Numbered from the stretch's first letter, positions 53,671-62,762 are shown. The stretch: DNA of 64,000 nucleotides from Bacteroidia bacterium Ga0077558 (GCA_001464625.1 LNFJ01000004.1:62001-126000); one strand, 5' to 3'. The notes: generated by a model from the letters alone, not told the origin. Made by a program: numbers and translations.

Positions 53671-53997
53671 ATGAAAAGAGATGTATTTCAGGCAATAGCC
53701 GACCCGACACGAAGAGCAATTTTGGTGTTACTGACGCTGCAAACAATGACACCCAATGCTCTTGCAGAACATTTTGACAGTAGCAGGCAGGCTGTATCAA
53801 AACACATTAAAGTTTTAACAGAAGCACAGCTTGTAAAGCAAGAACAAGCTGGCAGAGAAATATATTATCACTTAAATCCTAAAAAAATGAAAGAAATAGC
53901 AGACTGGTTAGAACCCTTCCGCCTAATGTGGGAGAGCAAGTTCAGCAAATTAGATAACGTATTAAAAAACTTAAAAACGAAACAACATGGAAAATAA
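53671..53997 (+). CDS. ArsR family transcriptional repressor
   Basis: The 108-residue protein has a winged-helix [43 protein letters not shown] as the recognition helix, and [20 protein letters not shown] as the wing. The ADPTRRAIL motif is typical of ArsR-type repressors paired with AHSA1/SRPBCC proteins. No metal-binding CVC is present, so this ArsR probably does not sense metals. Its operator overlaps its promoter. It overlaps the SRPBCC gene by 11 bp. Confidence 0.95.
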   Translation: MKRDVFQAIADPTRRAILVLLTLQTMTPNALAEHFDSSRQAVSKHIKVLTEAQLVKQEQAGREIYYHLNPKKMKEIADWLEPFRLMWESKFSKLDNVLKNLKTKQHGK

Positions 53998-54484
53998 AAC
54001 ACAGGTTATAAAAGACCTAAAAGAAAAATCAATTTTAGTATCAAGAGAATTTGATGCTCCCCTTACCAATGTATGGCGGGCCTACACCGAAAGTGAGTTA
54101 CTAGACCAATGGTGGGGGCCAGCTCCTTGGAAGGTTGAAACAAAGTCAATGAATTTTTCAGTTGGCGGGTTCTGGCTGTATGCAATGGTAAGCCCCGAAA
54201 ATGAAAAGCACTGGGGTAAGATGAATTACACTGCTATCAGCCATCATGAAAGTTTTGAAGTTGAAGATGGTTTTTGCGATGAAGATGGAAACCTTAATAC
54301 AGTAATGCCCATCTCAAAAGGGAAGCAGGTGTTTACTCAAACAACCACTGGTACGTTGGTTGAATTTAAAATGATTTACTCAACGGAAACTGACCTGCAA
54401 AAAATAATTGAAATGGGATTTGAGCAAGGCATTACGGCCTGTATTGAACAGTTGGAAACATTACTTAAAGAAAATAAATTTTAA
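53987..54484 (+). CDS. SRPBCC/AHSA1 domain protein
   Basis: The 165-residue protein starts with [40 protein letters not shown] and [20 protein letters not shown], and continues with a hydrophobic-ligand cavity fold ending [19 protein letters not shown]. This is the activator-of-Hsp90-like SRPBCC family, normally found with ArsR regulators in the same operon. It binds or transfers small ligands; the actual reaction is unknown. Confidence 0.95.
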   Translation: MENKTQVIKDLKEKSILVSREFDAPLTNVWRAYTESELLDQWWGPAPWKVETKSMNFSVGGFWLYAMVSPENEKHWGKMNYTAISHHESFEVEDGFCDEDGNLNTVMPISKGKQVFTQTTTGTLVEFKMIYSTETDLQKIIEMGFEQGITACIEQLETLLKENKF

Positions 54485-54487
54485 ACT

Positions 54488-55129
54488 ATGCACACTGCAC
54501 TTGCTTCATCAAGCTTAGTATGTGGGGTACTTTCCCTTTTGAGTTTATTAATTTTACATTTTACCAGCTCCGAGTTTAAACCCAGTTGGCGAATGGTAAG
54601 CGAATATGCCTATGGTAAACATAAATGGTTGCTTACATCATTTTTTTTCTGCTGGGGCCTAAGCAGCATTCTCCTTGCCATAGTGCTATGGGGTTTTGTG
54701 GAAAGTACTTGGGCAAAATTTGGCATCATCTTACTGATTGTTTCCGGAATCGGTGCATTTATGGGCGGCTTGTTTGATGTAAAGCACAAACATCATGGTT
54801 TGGCTTTTCTATTGGGCATACCAACGATGCCAGTTGGCGCATTATTGGTCAGCTATCACCTTATTAACAACCCAAATTGGCATTCGTATAAAACACCCAT
54901 CTTAATTTCTGCCCATTTAATTTGGATTAGCTTGGTTTTAATGGCCATTGGAATGATGGCAATGTTTTCAAGCTTTAAGAAAGCAGGTATAACCTGGGAT
55001 AAAAATACCGTGCCGCCGGAAAAACTACCAGATGGTGTAACTGCTTATGGGGGATATGCAAATAGATTTTTAATACTCTGTTATGTTGGGTGGGTAATAT
55101 TAATTGCAAAAATATTTTTATCATTTTAA
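54488..55129 (+). CDS. DUF998 membrane protein, copy 1
   Basis: The 213-residue protein has six helices and the DUF998 motifs PSWRMVSEYAYGKHKWLLTS, GIGAFMGGLFDVKHKHHGLA, PPEKLPDGVTAYGGYANRFL. It is followed by a close paralogue (55149-55832), which has the same S-E-Y-A-x-G-K-H, F-D-V and G-G-Y-A-N-R blocks. The function is unknown. It starts 3 bp after the SRPBCC stop. Confidence 0.85.
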   Translation: MHTALASSSLVCGVLSLLSLLILHFTSSEFKPSWRMVSEYAYGKHKWLLTSFFFCWGLSSILLAIVLWGFVESTWAKFGIILLIVSGIGAFMGGLFDVKHKHHGLAFLLGIPTMPVGALLVSYHLINNPNWHSYKTPILISAHLIWISLVLMAIGMMAMFSSFKKAGITWDKNTVPPEKLPDGVTAYGGYANRFLILCYVGWVILIAKIFLSF

Positions 55130-55148
55130 ATTATTAAAACATTTTATC

Positions 55149-55832
55149 ATGGAAAATTTACAACAAAACACAAAACTTGCCAAGCTTGTAATAACTACAT
55201 CCATGCTTGCGTTGCTTTTATTGCTCCTGCTGCATTTTCTAAGCCCGGAATTTGGCCCTTCCTGGCGTATGGTAAGCGAATATGCTTTGGGTAAACATCA
55301 ATGGGCATTAACACTTTTCTTTCTCCTTTGGGGTGTAAGTTCATTTAGTTTAGCACTTATACTATGGAAAGAAGTAACTACGAAAGCCGGAAAAATTGGA
55401 GTAATCTTTTTATTTATTTCTGGCATTGGTACCGCTTTAGCAGCAATTTTTGATGTAGAAAATAGTTTGCATGGTTTAACTGCCGCTTTAGGAGTACCAA
55501 CGTTAATTGTGGCCGCTTTGCTAATCAGTTATAATTTAAGAAAAAAAGAAAATTGGGCAACAGATAAGAAGCGATTGCTGTTATCAGCACATTCCACCTG
55601 GTTAAGTTTAGTCTTGATGGCTGTTACGATGATGCTTATGATTAGTGGTTTTCAAAAGGCGGGTATTGAATTTTCTGAAAACAGTGCTCCGCCGGAATCT
55701 GTACCGGATGGTGTAATTGCATTGGGTGGTTATGCAAACAGGATATTGATAGTTACGTATATCCTATGGTTGGTAATTGCCGCAAGAGTTTATATTAAAT
55801 CCCGTAATAAAAACTTGCAATATGCCAGCTAA
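55149..55832 (+). CDS. DUF998 membrane protein, copy 2
   Basis: From the ATG at 55149 the product is about 227 residues with six helices. Diagnostic blocks are PSWRMVSEYALGKHQWALTL, GIGTALAAIFDVENSLHGLT and SVPDGVIALGGYANRILIVT. It is a tandem duplicate of the preceding gene with diverged sequence. The DUF1801 gene starts 11 bp before its end, so translation is coupled. Confidence 0.85.
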   Translation: MENLQQNTKLAKLVITTSMLALLLLLLLHFLSPEFGPSWRMVSEYALGKHQWALTLFFLLWGVSSFSLALILWKEVTTKAGKIGVIFLFISGIGTALAAIFDVENSLHGLTAALGVPTLIVAALLISYNLRKKENWATDKKRLLLSAHSTWLSLVLMAVTMMLMISGFQKAGIEFSENSAPPESVPDGVIALGGYANRILIVTYILWLVIAARVYIKSRNKNLQYAS

Positions 55833-56187
55833 ATACGATACCATTGATAAGTACATCGCAAGTTTTCCAACAGAAATTCAAAGAATGCTGCAATCCATAA
55901 GGCAGTCTATCCAACAGGCCTGCCCCAAGGCAACAGAAACTATCAGCTATGCAATACCTACTTTCAAGCTGAATGGCAAGTTTCTTGTGTACTTTGCTGC
56001 GTTTAAAACCCATATCGGTTTTTACGCCACACCAACAGGCCATGCAGAATTTGAAGAGGATTTGTCAGCTTACAAACAAGGAAAAGGCTCTGTTCAGTTT
56101 CCTTTGGATAAACCAATGCCGCTTAACTTAATAAAGCGGATTGTAAAATTCAGAGAGAAAGAAATTTTAAACGCTGTAAATAAATAA
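55822..56187 (+). CDS. DUF1801/YdhG-like protein, copy 2
   Basis: From the ATG at 55822 the product is about 121 residues with YDTIDKYIASFPTEIQRMLQ, QACPKATETISYAIPTFKLN, GKFLVYFAAFKTHIGFYATP and FPLDKPMPLNLIKRIVKFRE. This is the DUF1801 fold, as in 46086-46445. It overlaps the DUF998 gene end by 11 bp and sits in the ArsR-led operon. Confidence 0.9.
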   Translation: MPAKYDTIDKYIASFPTEIQRMLQSIRQSIQQACPKATETISYAIPTFKLNGKFLVYFAAFKTHIGFYATPTGHAEFEEDLSAYKQGKGSVQFPLDKPMPLNLIKRIVKFREKEILNAVNK

Positions 56188-56211
56188 ATTTAATAACATA
56201 AATTAGTATGT

Positions 56212-56442
56212 ATGTCATTTCAAGCTTATTTAGATACTATTAAAACAAAAACGGGCAAAGGCCCCGATGATTTTAAAAAACTGGCAGAGAAGAAAGGTTT
56301 TCTAAAGAAAGGAAAACTTACTGAAGGTGTAAAGGCCGGAGAAATTGTACAATGGCTGAAAGATGATTTTGCTTTGGGACATGGTCATGCTATGGCATTG
56401 TTTGCACTTTTTAAAGGGGTTAAAAAAGAAGGCGATAAGTGA
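56212..56442 (+). CDS. DUF4287 protein
   Basis: The 76-residue protein reads MSFQAYLDTIKTKTGKGPDD, LAEKKGFLKKGKLTEGVKAG, EIVQWLKDDFALGHGHAMAL. The DUF4287 helical fold, with its W-L-K-x-D-x-x-L-G-x-G-H-A-M-A signature, is clear. The function is unknown. It lies 24 bp downstream of the DUF1801 gene. Confidence 0.92.
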   Translation: MSFQAYLDTIKTKTGKGPDDFKKLAEKKGFLKKGKLTEGVKAGEIVQWLKDDFALGHGHAMALFALFKGVKKEGDK

Positions 56443-56494
56443 CTTGAACAAATTGATTGGATGTCCCCAGCGTTTTTCTTCTTATTAAAATAAC

Positions 56495-56857
56495 ATGGTT
56501 AGCATCATGGTGGAAATTGCACAATTCCGAAAACTGGCACTCTCTTTTCCCGACACAAGTGAGCAGCCACATTTTGAAAAATCTTCATTCAGGGTTGGCA
56601 AAAGGATATTTGCAACTTATGATGAAAAAAATAACCGTGCCTGCCTAAAATTATCCGAAATAGACCAGGATGTTTTTTCGGTATTTGACAAGACCATTAT
56701 TTATCCGGTTCCAAACAAATGGGGAAAGCAGGGCTGGACACTTGTGGAGCTCTCCAAGATAAATGTTGCTATGTTTAAAAATGCCTTAACAAAGGCGTAT
56801 TGGGAAGTGGCTCCTGCCGGATTAAACAAAACAACAATGCACAGAAGAAATAAATGA
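56495..56857 (+). CDS. MmcQ/YjbR family protein
   Basis: The 120-residue protein has FRKLALSFPDTSEQPHFEKS, SFRVGKRIFATYDEKNNRAC and KQGWTLVELSKINVAMFKNA, ending with an LTKAYWEVAP helix. This is the MmcQ/YjbR fold, which resembles DNA-binding proteins but has no confirmed role. It overlaps the next gene by 4 bp. An inner ATG at 56507 would drop four residues. Confidence 0.9.
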   Translation: MVSIMVEIAQFRKLALSFPDTSEQPHFEKSSFRVGKRIFATYDEKNNRACLKLSEIDQDVFSVFDKTIIYPVPNKWGKQGWTLVELSKINVAMFKNALTKAYWEVAPAGLNKTTMHRRNK

Positions 56858-57315
56858 ACATTAAGATTATAAAGCTCTCCGTTGACCACCTCGCCTTGGC
56901 AAAGCAATTCTTCATCTGGAATCAAACAGATGAGAATGTTGAAAGCCCTGTTATTCTCTCCGACAAGTATCTTCTAACACTTCTTTCAAATAACTTCTTT
57001 CATGCTTTTGTCGCTCTTGATAATGAGGCAATTATTGGGGGTGTTATGGCTTATGAATTGCCCATGTATAGTAAAGAGGAAACAGAAATGTTCTTATATG
57101 AGATTGGCGTAGAAGAAGCATACCGGAAGAAAGGCGTAGCAACACAATTAATACATAAGATAAAGGAAGTTTGCAATGAAAAGGGAATCAACACGATGTT
57201 TGTCGGCAGTTCCTTAGATAATCATGCGGCTAAGCAATTGTATAAATCTACAGACGGAAGAATGGAACTTATTCCGTGGTTTACTTATAATTTGGATGAT
57301 AACGAAAACCAATAA
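56854..57315 (+). CDS. GNAT acetyltransferase, AAC(3)-I-like
   Basis: The 153-residue protein has IKLSVDHLALAKQFFIWNQT at the start, then VALDNEAIIGGVMAYELPMY, SKEETEMFLYEIGVEEAYRK and the acetyl-CoA loop KKGVATQLIHKIKE, and ends DNHAAKQLYKSTDGRMELIP. The G-G-V/L-x-A-Y-E-L-P and E-I-G-V blocks match the aminoglycoside 3-N-acetyltransferase I family, although resistance activity cannot be assumed. It is the last gene of the ArsR-led operon. Confidence 0.85.
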   Translation: MNIKIIKLSVDHLALAKQFFIWNQTDENVESPVILSDKYLLTLLSNNFFHAFVALDNEAIIGGVMAYELPMYSKEETEMFLYEIGVEEAYRKKGVATQLIHKIKEVCNEKGINTMFVGSSLDNHAAKQLYKSTDGRMELIPWFTYNLDDNENQ

Positions 57316-57348
57316 GCAGTCCTGCCAAAAGGATTTCTCATTATGATT

Positions 57349-57525
57349 CTATGCCATTACCACCTTTAGCAGCCAGGTTTTTCGGTGCACTCGTCTGTAC
57401 AGGGTTATTGCTGTAATCCCTAACGCTATTGATAAATAATATTCAAACCATGAAAGACCCGGCTCAATCCTTCCACCGTTTATATAAAACGTTACTCCTT
57501 CATCATAACGAAACGGCGAAACCAT
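57349..57525 (-). pseudogene. Short membrane-protein frame or gene fragment inside repeat A
   Basis: On the minus strand an ATG at 57525 opens 58 residues: VSPFRYDEGVTFYINGGRIE, then PGLSWFEYYLSIALGITAIT (a membrane helix) and LYRRVHRKTWLLKVVMA, ending at a TAG at 57349-57351. The protein-like reading continues upstream of the ATG (NSQYSLSGT), so this may be the C-terminal end of a broken gene. Repeat B (62763-62853) encodes a similar start. No family was recognised. Confidence 0.4.
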
Positions 57526-57555
57526 TGTACCGGATAAAGAGTACTGTGAATTGAG
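57465..57555 (+). repeat. Direct repeat A (91 bp) flanking the NTPase gene
   Basis: This 91-bp segment aligns without gaps to 62763-62853 with 79 identities by my count (about 87%). The distance between the copies is 5298 bp and both are in the same orientation. It holds the nested arms CCGTTT/AAACGG and CGTTA/TAACG, conserved in both copies. Weaker similarity continues to about 57615 (GGAATTGCAA, also at 62931-62940). Confidence 0.8.
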
Positions 57556-57650
57556 TTTGCATCGTCCTCAGCAAACACAATTCCTGATGTAAATAGGTCT
57601 GAATACAGGAATTGCAAAAGCAGTAGTGTATACAAAAAACAAATAACTTT

Positions 57651-60600
57651 ATGGATATGAGCACCACTCAGAACAACGATAAAAGCACTGTTTTTCAAAA
57701 AGGCGGCGGGGGGACGAATTATGAACAATATATTCAAACTGCATTTATTACTACGATGGTGGTGAAAGGGAATGCTCCCTGCATTCCTCAAAACGAAATT
57801 GAAGAAATTGTACTACAATCATCAAATAAAGGTTGGAGCACTGATGACCTTTTCGTTATTGCAAAATCAGCCGTAGGGACACATCAACTTTTAATTCAAT
57901 CAAAGCACACAATCGTATTTTCAGCAGATAATGAAATATTTAAAGATGTAATTAATTCTTTTTGGAAAGATTTTAATAAGCCCTTTTTTGATAAACTAAA
58001 TGACAAACTAATTATCACTAAAAACAGGTTAAACAATATTGAAAAAAATTATGTAAAAGGATTGGTTAATTGTGCTAAAACACATAACTCTGAAACTGAT
58101 TTTCTAAGTGAGGTGAACAGAATAAAAGCCTTGCAAGAACGGCTTGAAATATTTAAAACAGTTCTGCGAGTCGCTAATGACAACAAGCACCTTACGGATA
58201 CTGATGTATGGCAGTTCTTAAGATGCCTTGATGTATTGGGGTACGATTTTTTAAATGAAGGAAGTGTAGATGAAACTAATTTTCTGAACCTTATTAAACT
58301 TTCGAAACATCCCGAATCTACAAAAAGTGAAAAAGACATTTGGAACAGTATCGTTACGTTCATAACCAAACATAATCCTTCAGGGGGAAGCATTACCAAG
58401 GATTCAATTAAGCAATTGGAGTTTTATAATGATTTTGATTTAAGCAGAATTGAGCCTGCCTATTCATCTGTTCGGAAACTTATTAGCGATGGTGCTGCAA
58501 TTCTGAACCCAATTAAAAACGTAATTGGTGAATCTGCATCTGGCTATCATTTATCCAGACCAAGTGTTTATACTTCTTTAAGTGATGCAATTCCTGAAGC
58601 AGATATTATTTTTTTAACTGGCAAAGCTGGAGCAGGAAAATCAGCAATCGTAAAGGATTTATTAATTAAACCCGGAATTCATTCTACTGCTATTATATTT
58701 AAAGCCGACCAGTTCAACAGACCTCATCTTGCAAATGTATTAGCTGATATGGGAATTTCTCATTCCCTATCTGATTTGTTTTCCTGTTATTCTTTATTGC
58801 CAGAAAAATTAATCTTTATTGATAGCCTTGAAAAGCTTTTAGAAGATTCAGACCCTGACAATGCATTCAGGCAGTTACTTTCTTTTGCAAATGAAAATGA
58901 CATTAAAGTAATTGGAACATCCAGAAAGTATGCAGTAGAGCTACTAATTCAAAAATATGGCATTCCAACAACCAATCTAAAAGTTATAGATGTACCTCCG
59001 TTAACAGATGAAGAACTCACCGAAGTTGAAAGAAGCTTACCTGCCTTAACAAATCCTTTAAGCAATAAAAATATCAAAACTCTTTTACGAAGCCCAAAAT
59101 ATCTTGACTTTACAATTCGTTCACTGCAACAATTTCCTGAAGACTTTACTGCAACATCATTAACAGGGTTTAAAAACAAACTTTGGAATACTTTGGTGTG
59201 CAACGCTTCCTATAGGGTTAATGGTTTGCCAGCAAAAAGAGAAGACGCATTTATGGGGATAGCTGTTTCAAGAGCTAAAGAAATGAAGCTCTTTATTAAA
59301 CCGGTTAATGCTGACGAGGAAGCTATTGACTTATTGGAAAGCGATGATGTCATTTTTCAGGATGGCACAAACAGAAAGTATGCACCTTTTCATGACATTT
59401 TGGAAGATTGGGCTTTGGTAAAATATGTATCTGCTAACTATGAAGAAAACACAGCGGACATTAAAATATTCTTTCAGCAATTGGGTAACCAGCCTGCCAT
59501 AAGAAGGGCTTTCAGATTATGGATAGAAGATGTATTGGTTGATGATGAAGCGAAAGTTGCCGCTTTATTACATTCAGTTTTACAAAATAACCAACTTGAA
59601 CATTACTGGGCAGATGAGTTACTTGTTGCCATTCTCAAATCCGATGATTGCAAATCATTTTTTGTTTTTTTTGAAAAAGAATTACTTGCACAGCAGGGTA
59701 AGTTTTTTAATCGCTGTATGCATCTGATTAAAACAGCTTGCAAAGAAAATAATTATGTAGTAAGTGATACCCCTCTTTTACTACCAATTGGCTCTGGTTG
59801 GCAATACTCTTTAATTTTTATAGTAAACAACCTTACACACTTAAGTAATTTACGTAGCTCTATTTTGGAGTTTCTTGATAATTGGGAATATCGGCTTGTG
59901 TTCCAATATCCAAGAAATAAAGATGAATTAAACGCTGTAAAGGGTATTGTACTTTTTTTTATAAAGCAGATAGAAGATGCAGATGAATTTTGGCAGGAAA
60001 GGGCAACAGAACGACTTCAAAAACTGCTTGTTACAATATTGTTTGACATTGCAGGCATCGCCAAACAGGAGATTGAAACTCTGGTAACGGCTGCACTTAA
60101 AGGAGTAGAGGAAAAAGGCAATTGGCGGTTACGTTCATTTTATAAAATAGTGTTGGAAAAGTTTTTGGGTGGAATAAGAACACAAAGAGTTTGCTTGCAT
60201 TTACCGGATTTGGTGATTGAAGCTGCCTGGAAGCAATGGAAATACAATCCACCTATTCTAAAACCAGAAGATTTCGGGAATGACCCTATTATACGATACA
60301 TGGGAGATTCGATAGACCGCAATCATTGCTGGGGCATTGAAGACAGCTTTACTACTTTTCCATCTGGTATTTATAAAACACCCATTTATAATTTGCTGAC
60401 TTTTCACCCGGTAAAAGCTCTTGAGTTTATCACCAGTTTTCTAAATTACTCGGTAGAATTTTATGTAAAGGCCAACTGTAACTATAAACATGAAGTAAAA
60501 GAAATTGAAATTACCCTCAATGATGGAACCACTGTAAAACTATGGGCAGGCTGGGAACTTTGGATAGCGTACAGGGGAATTAGCGTTACCGACTATCTCT

Positions 60601-62741
60601 TAGAATGTCTGCTTATGACCCTTGAAAAACATTTACTTGAGATTGCTTCAGCTAAAAATGAAAAAAGTAGGGAAAGCCTTAAAATTATTTTCGAGTACTT
60701 ATATACCCATAGTAATTCAGTAATGCCCTTGGGGGTAATGGCAAGTATAATGATGGCATATCCTGCAGAAGCCGAAGAAGCTATGTTACCGCTGGTTTCC
60801 CTGAAAGAGATGTATCAATGGGAATCGAGCCGCCCTCTACAGGAGCATTCAAGCTTTGCCCCTTATGATGACCACATACCATTTGCACAAAAAGAGCGGT
60901 GGGAATCGAACCAATTACCACACAGACGAAAATACACAAGAGGTTTTGCTGATTTCCTGGTAGATTATCAATTAACTATTGGTAAGATTAATCCGCAATT
61001 AATAGAAATATTTGACAGAATGTGGGAAGAAGCAAAACCAGATGATATCATTTGGCGAAAGAAGTTAACTGAAATTGATACACGAAAATGGAAAGTAAGT
61101 GAGTTTGAGGAAGGGTCAGGACAATTTATGATACAGCCAAAGTATGAAGAAAGTGTTGCGGAGTTTATGGACACCGGAAAAGAGCAAATGGAAATTGCTA
61201 ATAAAGCTTCAGGCTATTCGCTGAAGTTATCTAAAGTATATGAAAAGAACGAGCAAATTGGTTTTGAAACGTGGCAAGAATATTACTTTTATTATTCGTC
61301 CCAGAGTGCTATTGATATTTTGCATGACAGGCCAGTAACGCTGGCCTATATAGGTTTGAGAGATTTTTCAAAAGTTTTATCAGCAGATGAAGTAAGCTGG
61401 TGCATTCGAAGTCTATGTAAAACCATAGGTACGATTATAGGAGATACCCGTAACAGAAATTTCAGTCTTAGCAGGGAATACAATCTGATTGAGAAAGAAA
61501 TAGCCTTAAGTTCTTTCCACCTGCTTTTTAATTGTGTAACAGAACAAATTGATATTGATGAATTAACCTTTATGATGCTTTTTGCATTAATTGCACCTTT
61601 TGGTGAGCATGAAATTGAGAAAATAACAAATTATATAAGGCATGATTTTTCAAAATTACATTTGAGTGTAACCAAGAGGATTTGGGAAGGCATAATTCAT
61701 TACAGTAAATTCATTAAAGAGAATCATTATTATCATGACGACCATGACAGCAACCGTCTTTCTGAAGCAAGAAAAAAGGAATTTGATTTTGTAGAGAGTT
61801 TATGTAAAACCAATAACCATTTACCGCCTGATTTTACCGAACTAAATTTCAACCAATTTGAAGCCCATTATCTGGCTATTGCATTTTGTATTATCCCTGC
61901 TATTAATGCAGACGACAACCAATATGCAGATTTTATTCAAAAGTTTATCTCACTAGTTTATACTGATTTAGATAAAGAAGACGACCACTCATATAATAGA
62001 AACGGTGGCAGGCAAATACATCATCGTTTAAAATTCCATGTAGAAAAATGCCTGGCTGAAATTATTCTCTTTAACAATGGAAATACTTCAAAAGGAGTTC
62101 TTGGTCGGCTATCTTCATTGGTGTTTAAAATTAAAAGCAACCAGTTATACAAAAAAAACGACTGGCTCGAATTTGTAAACCGAACTTTTGACCTTGTGAT
62201 TTACAAGCTGGAAGAATTCATATCGAAACCTGAAAACTCTGAAAACACTAAGCCCTTACTTGATGATTTTTGGGACAGATGGAATTATCTCTATGATGTT
62301 ACTCTGGAAAGTAAAAAAGGGTATTTCAGAAATGCATTATTATTGGACACTGACATTTCATGGCCAGAACAACAAGAGCATTCGGCAATACTTGAAAACC
62401 GGAAAGACGGGTACAAGAGAACGGTGTATGAATTTGGGAAAACAAACATTAAGTCAGTCATCAAAGTGCTTTCAACTATTGGTAGAAAAGAGTTCCTTCC
62501 CGAAGGGCTAACATGGGTTACTGATATTCTAAGAAAATATCCAAAACAAATTGAAAATATCAATACCCTATCTGCAGAACGATTAGTAAAAAGCCTTTAT
62601 TATAGCCACATTAGCACTATTAAGAAGAACCCACAGCTTGTTAATGATTTTATCTGGTTGCTGGATAAAATGATTGAATTGGGTAATTCTTCAGCCTACT
62701 TGTTTAGAGAGAATGTTATTGTTTATAAAAGAAATGTATAA
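57651..62741 (+). CDS. Avs-like STAND NTPase with N-terminal PD-(D/E)xK nuclease-like domain
   Basis: The 1696-residue protein has three parts. Residues about 20-130 look like a Cap4/DUF4297-type nuclease: YEQYIQTAF, then STDDLFVIAK (D65, D66) and LIQSKHT (Q83, K85). Residues about 310-600 are a STAND NTPase: Walker A GKAGAGKS (324-331), Walker B LIFIDSLEKL (D391), GTSRK (R425) and the FHDILEDWA motif (H581-D582). The rest, about 1100 residues, is helical and probably senses a phage protein. Avs proteins recognise viral terminase or portal and then cut DNA. The Avs call is an inference from architecture. An alternative start is the ATG at 57657. Confidence 0.75.
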   Translation: MDMSTTQNNDKSTVFQKGGGGTNYEQYIQTAFITTMVVKGNAPCIPQNEIEEIVLQSSNKGWSTDDLFVIAKSAVGTHQLLIQSKHTIVFSADNEIFKDVINSFWKDFNKPFFDKLNDKLIITKNRLNNIEKNYVKGLVNCAKTHNSETDFLSEVNRIKALQERLEIFKTVLRVANDNKHLTDTDVWQFLRCLDVLGYDFLNEGSVDETNFLNLIKLSKHPESTKSEKDIWNSIVTFITKHNPSGGSITKDSIKQLEFYNDFDLSRIEPAYSSVRKLISDGAAILNPIKNVIGESASGYHLSRPSVYTSLSDAIPEADIIFLTGKAGAGKSAIVKDLLIKPGIHSTAIIFKADQFNRPHLANVLADMGISHSLSDLFSCYSLLPEKLIFIDSLEKLLEDSDPDNAFRQLLSFANENDIKVIGTSRKYAVELLIQKYGIPTTNLKVIDVPPLTDEELTEVERSLPALTNPLSNKNIKTLLRSPKYLDFTIRSLQQFPEDFTATSLTGFKNKLWNTLVCNASYRVNGLPAKREDAFMGIAVSRAKEMKLFIKPVNADEEAIDLLESDDVIFQDGTNRKYAPFHDILEDWALVKYVSANYEENTADIKIFFQQLGNQPAIRRAFRLWIEDVLVDDEAKVAALLHSVLQNNQLEHYWADELLVAILKSDDCKSFFVFFEKELLAQQGKFFNRCMHLIKTACKENNYVVSDTPLLLPIGSGWQYSLIFIVNNLTHLSNLRSSILEFLDNWEYRLVFQYPRNKDELNAVKGIVLFFIKQIEDADEFWQERATERLQKLLVTILFDIAGIAKQEIETLVTAALKGVEEKGNWRLRSFYKIVLEKFLGGIRTQRVCLHLPDLVIEAAWKQWKYNPPILKPEDFGNDPIIRYMGDSIDRNHCWGIEDSFTTFPSGIYKTPIYNLLTFHPVKALEFITSFLNYSVEFYVKANCNYKHEVKEIEITLNDGTTVKLWAGWELWIAYRGISVTDYLLECLLMTLEKHLLEIASAKNEKSRESLKIIFEYLYTHSNSVMPLGVMASIMMAYPAEAEEAMLPLVSLKEMYQWESSRPLQEHSSFAPYDDHIPFAQKERWESNQLPHRRKYTRGFADFLVDYQLTIGKINPQLIEIFDRMWEEAKPDDIIWRKKLTEIDTRKWKVSEFEEGSGQFMIQPKYEESVAEFMDTGKEQMEIANKASGYSLKLSKVYEKNEQIGFETWQEYYFYYSSQSAIDILHDRPVTLAYIGLRDFSKVLSADEVSWCIRSLCKTIGTIIGDTRNRNFSLSREYNLIEKEIALSSFHLLFNCVTEQIDIDELTFMMLFALIAPFGEHEIEKITNYIRHDFSKLHLSVTKRIWEGIIHYSKFIKENHYYHDDHDSNRLSEARKKEFDFVESLCKTNNHLPPDFTELNFNQFEAHYLAIAFCIIPAINADDNQYADFIQKFISLVYTDLDKEDDHSYNRNGGRQIHHRLKFHVEKCLAEIILFNNGNTSKGVLGRLSSLVFKIKSNQLYKKNDWLEFVNRTFDLVIYKLEEFISKPENSENTKPLLDDFWDRWNYLYDVTLESKKGYFRNALLLDTDISWPEQQEHSAILENRKDGYKRTVYEFGKTNIKSVIKVLSTIGRKEFLPEGLTWVTDILRKYPKQIENINTLSAERLVKSLYYSHISTIKKNPQLVNDFIWLLDKMIELGNSSAYLFRENVIVYKRNV

Positions 62742-62762
62742 ATTCTTTCATTAGACTCGACG

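Noticed and set aside
1..57315. Chromosomal integron (cassette array)
   Set aside because: Gene families resemble cassette cargo, but genes lie in both orientations, many overlap or are in operons, and I saw no attC-like sites or integron integrase.
57492..57791. Minus-strand frame of 99 residues over the start of the NTPase gene
   Set aside because: It overlaps the NTPase coding region by 141 bp; the other minus-strand frame (57349-57525) is the one conserved in both repeats.
57651..62741. Retron or reverse-transcriptase system for the repeat-flanked gene
   Set aside because: No reverse-transcriptase motif (YxDD) is present in the protein; the NTPase motifs are clear.
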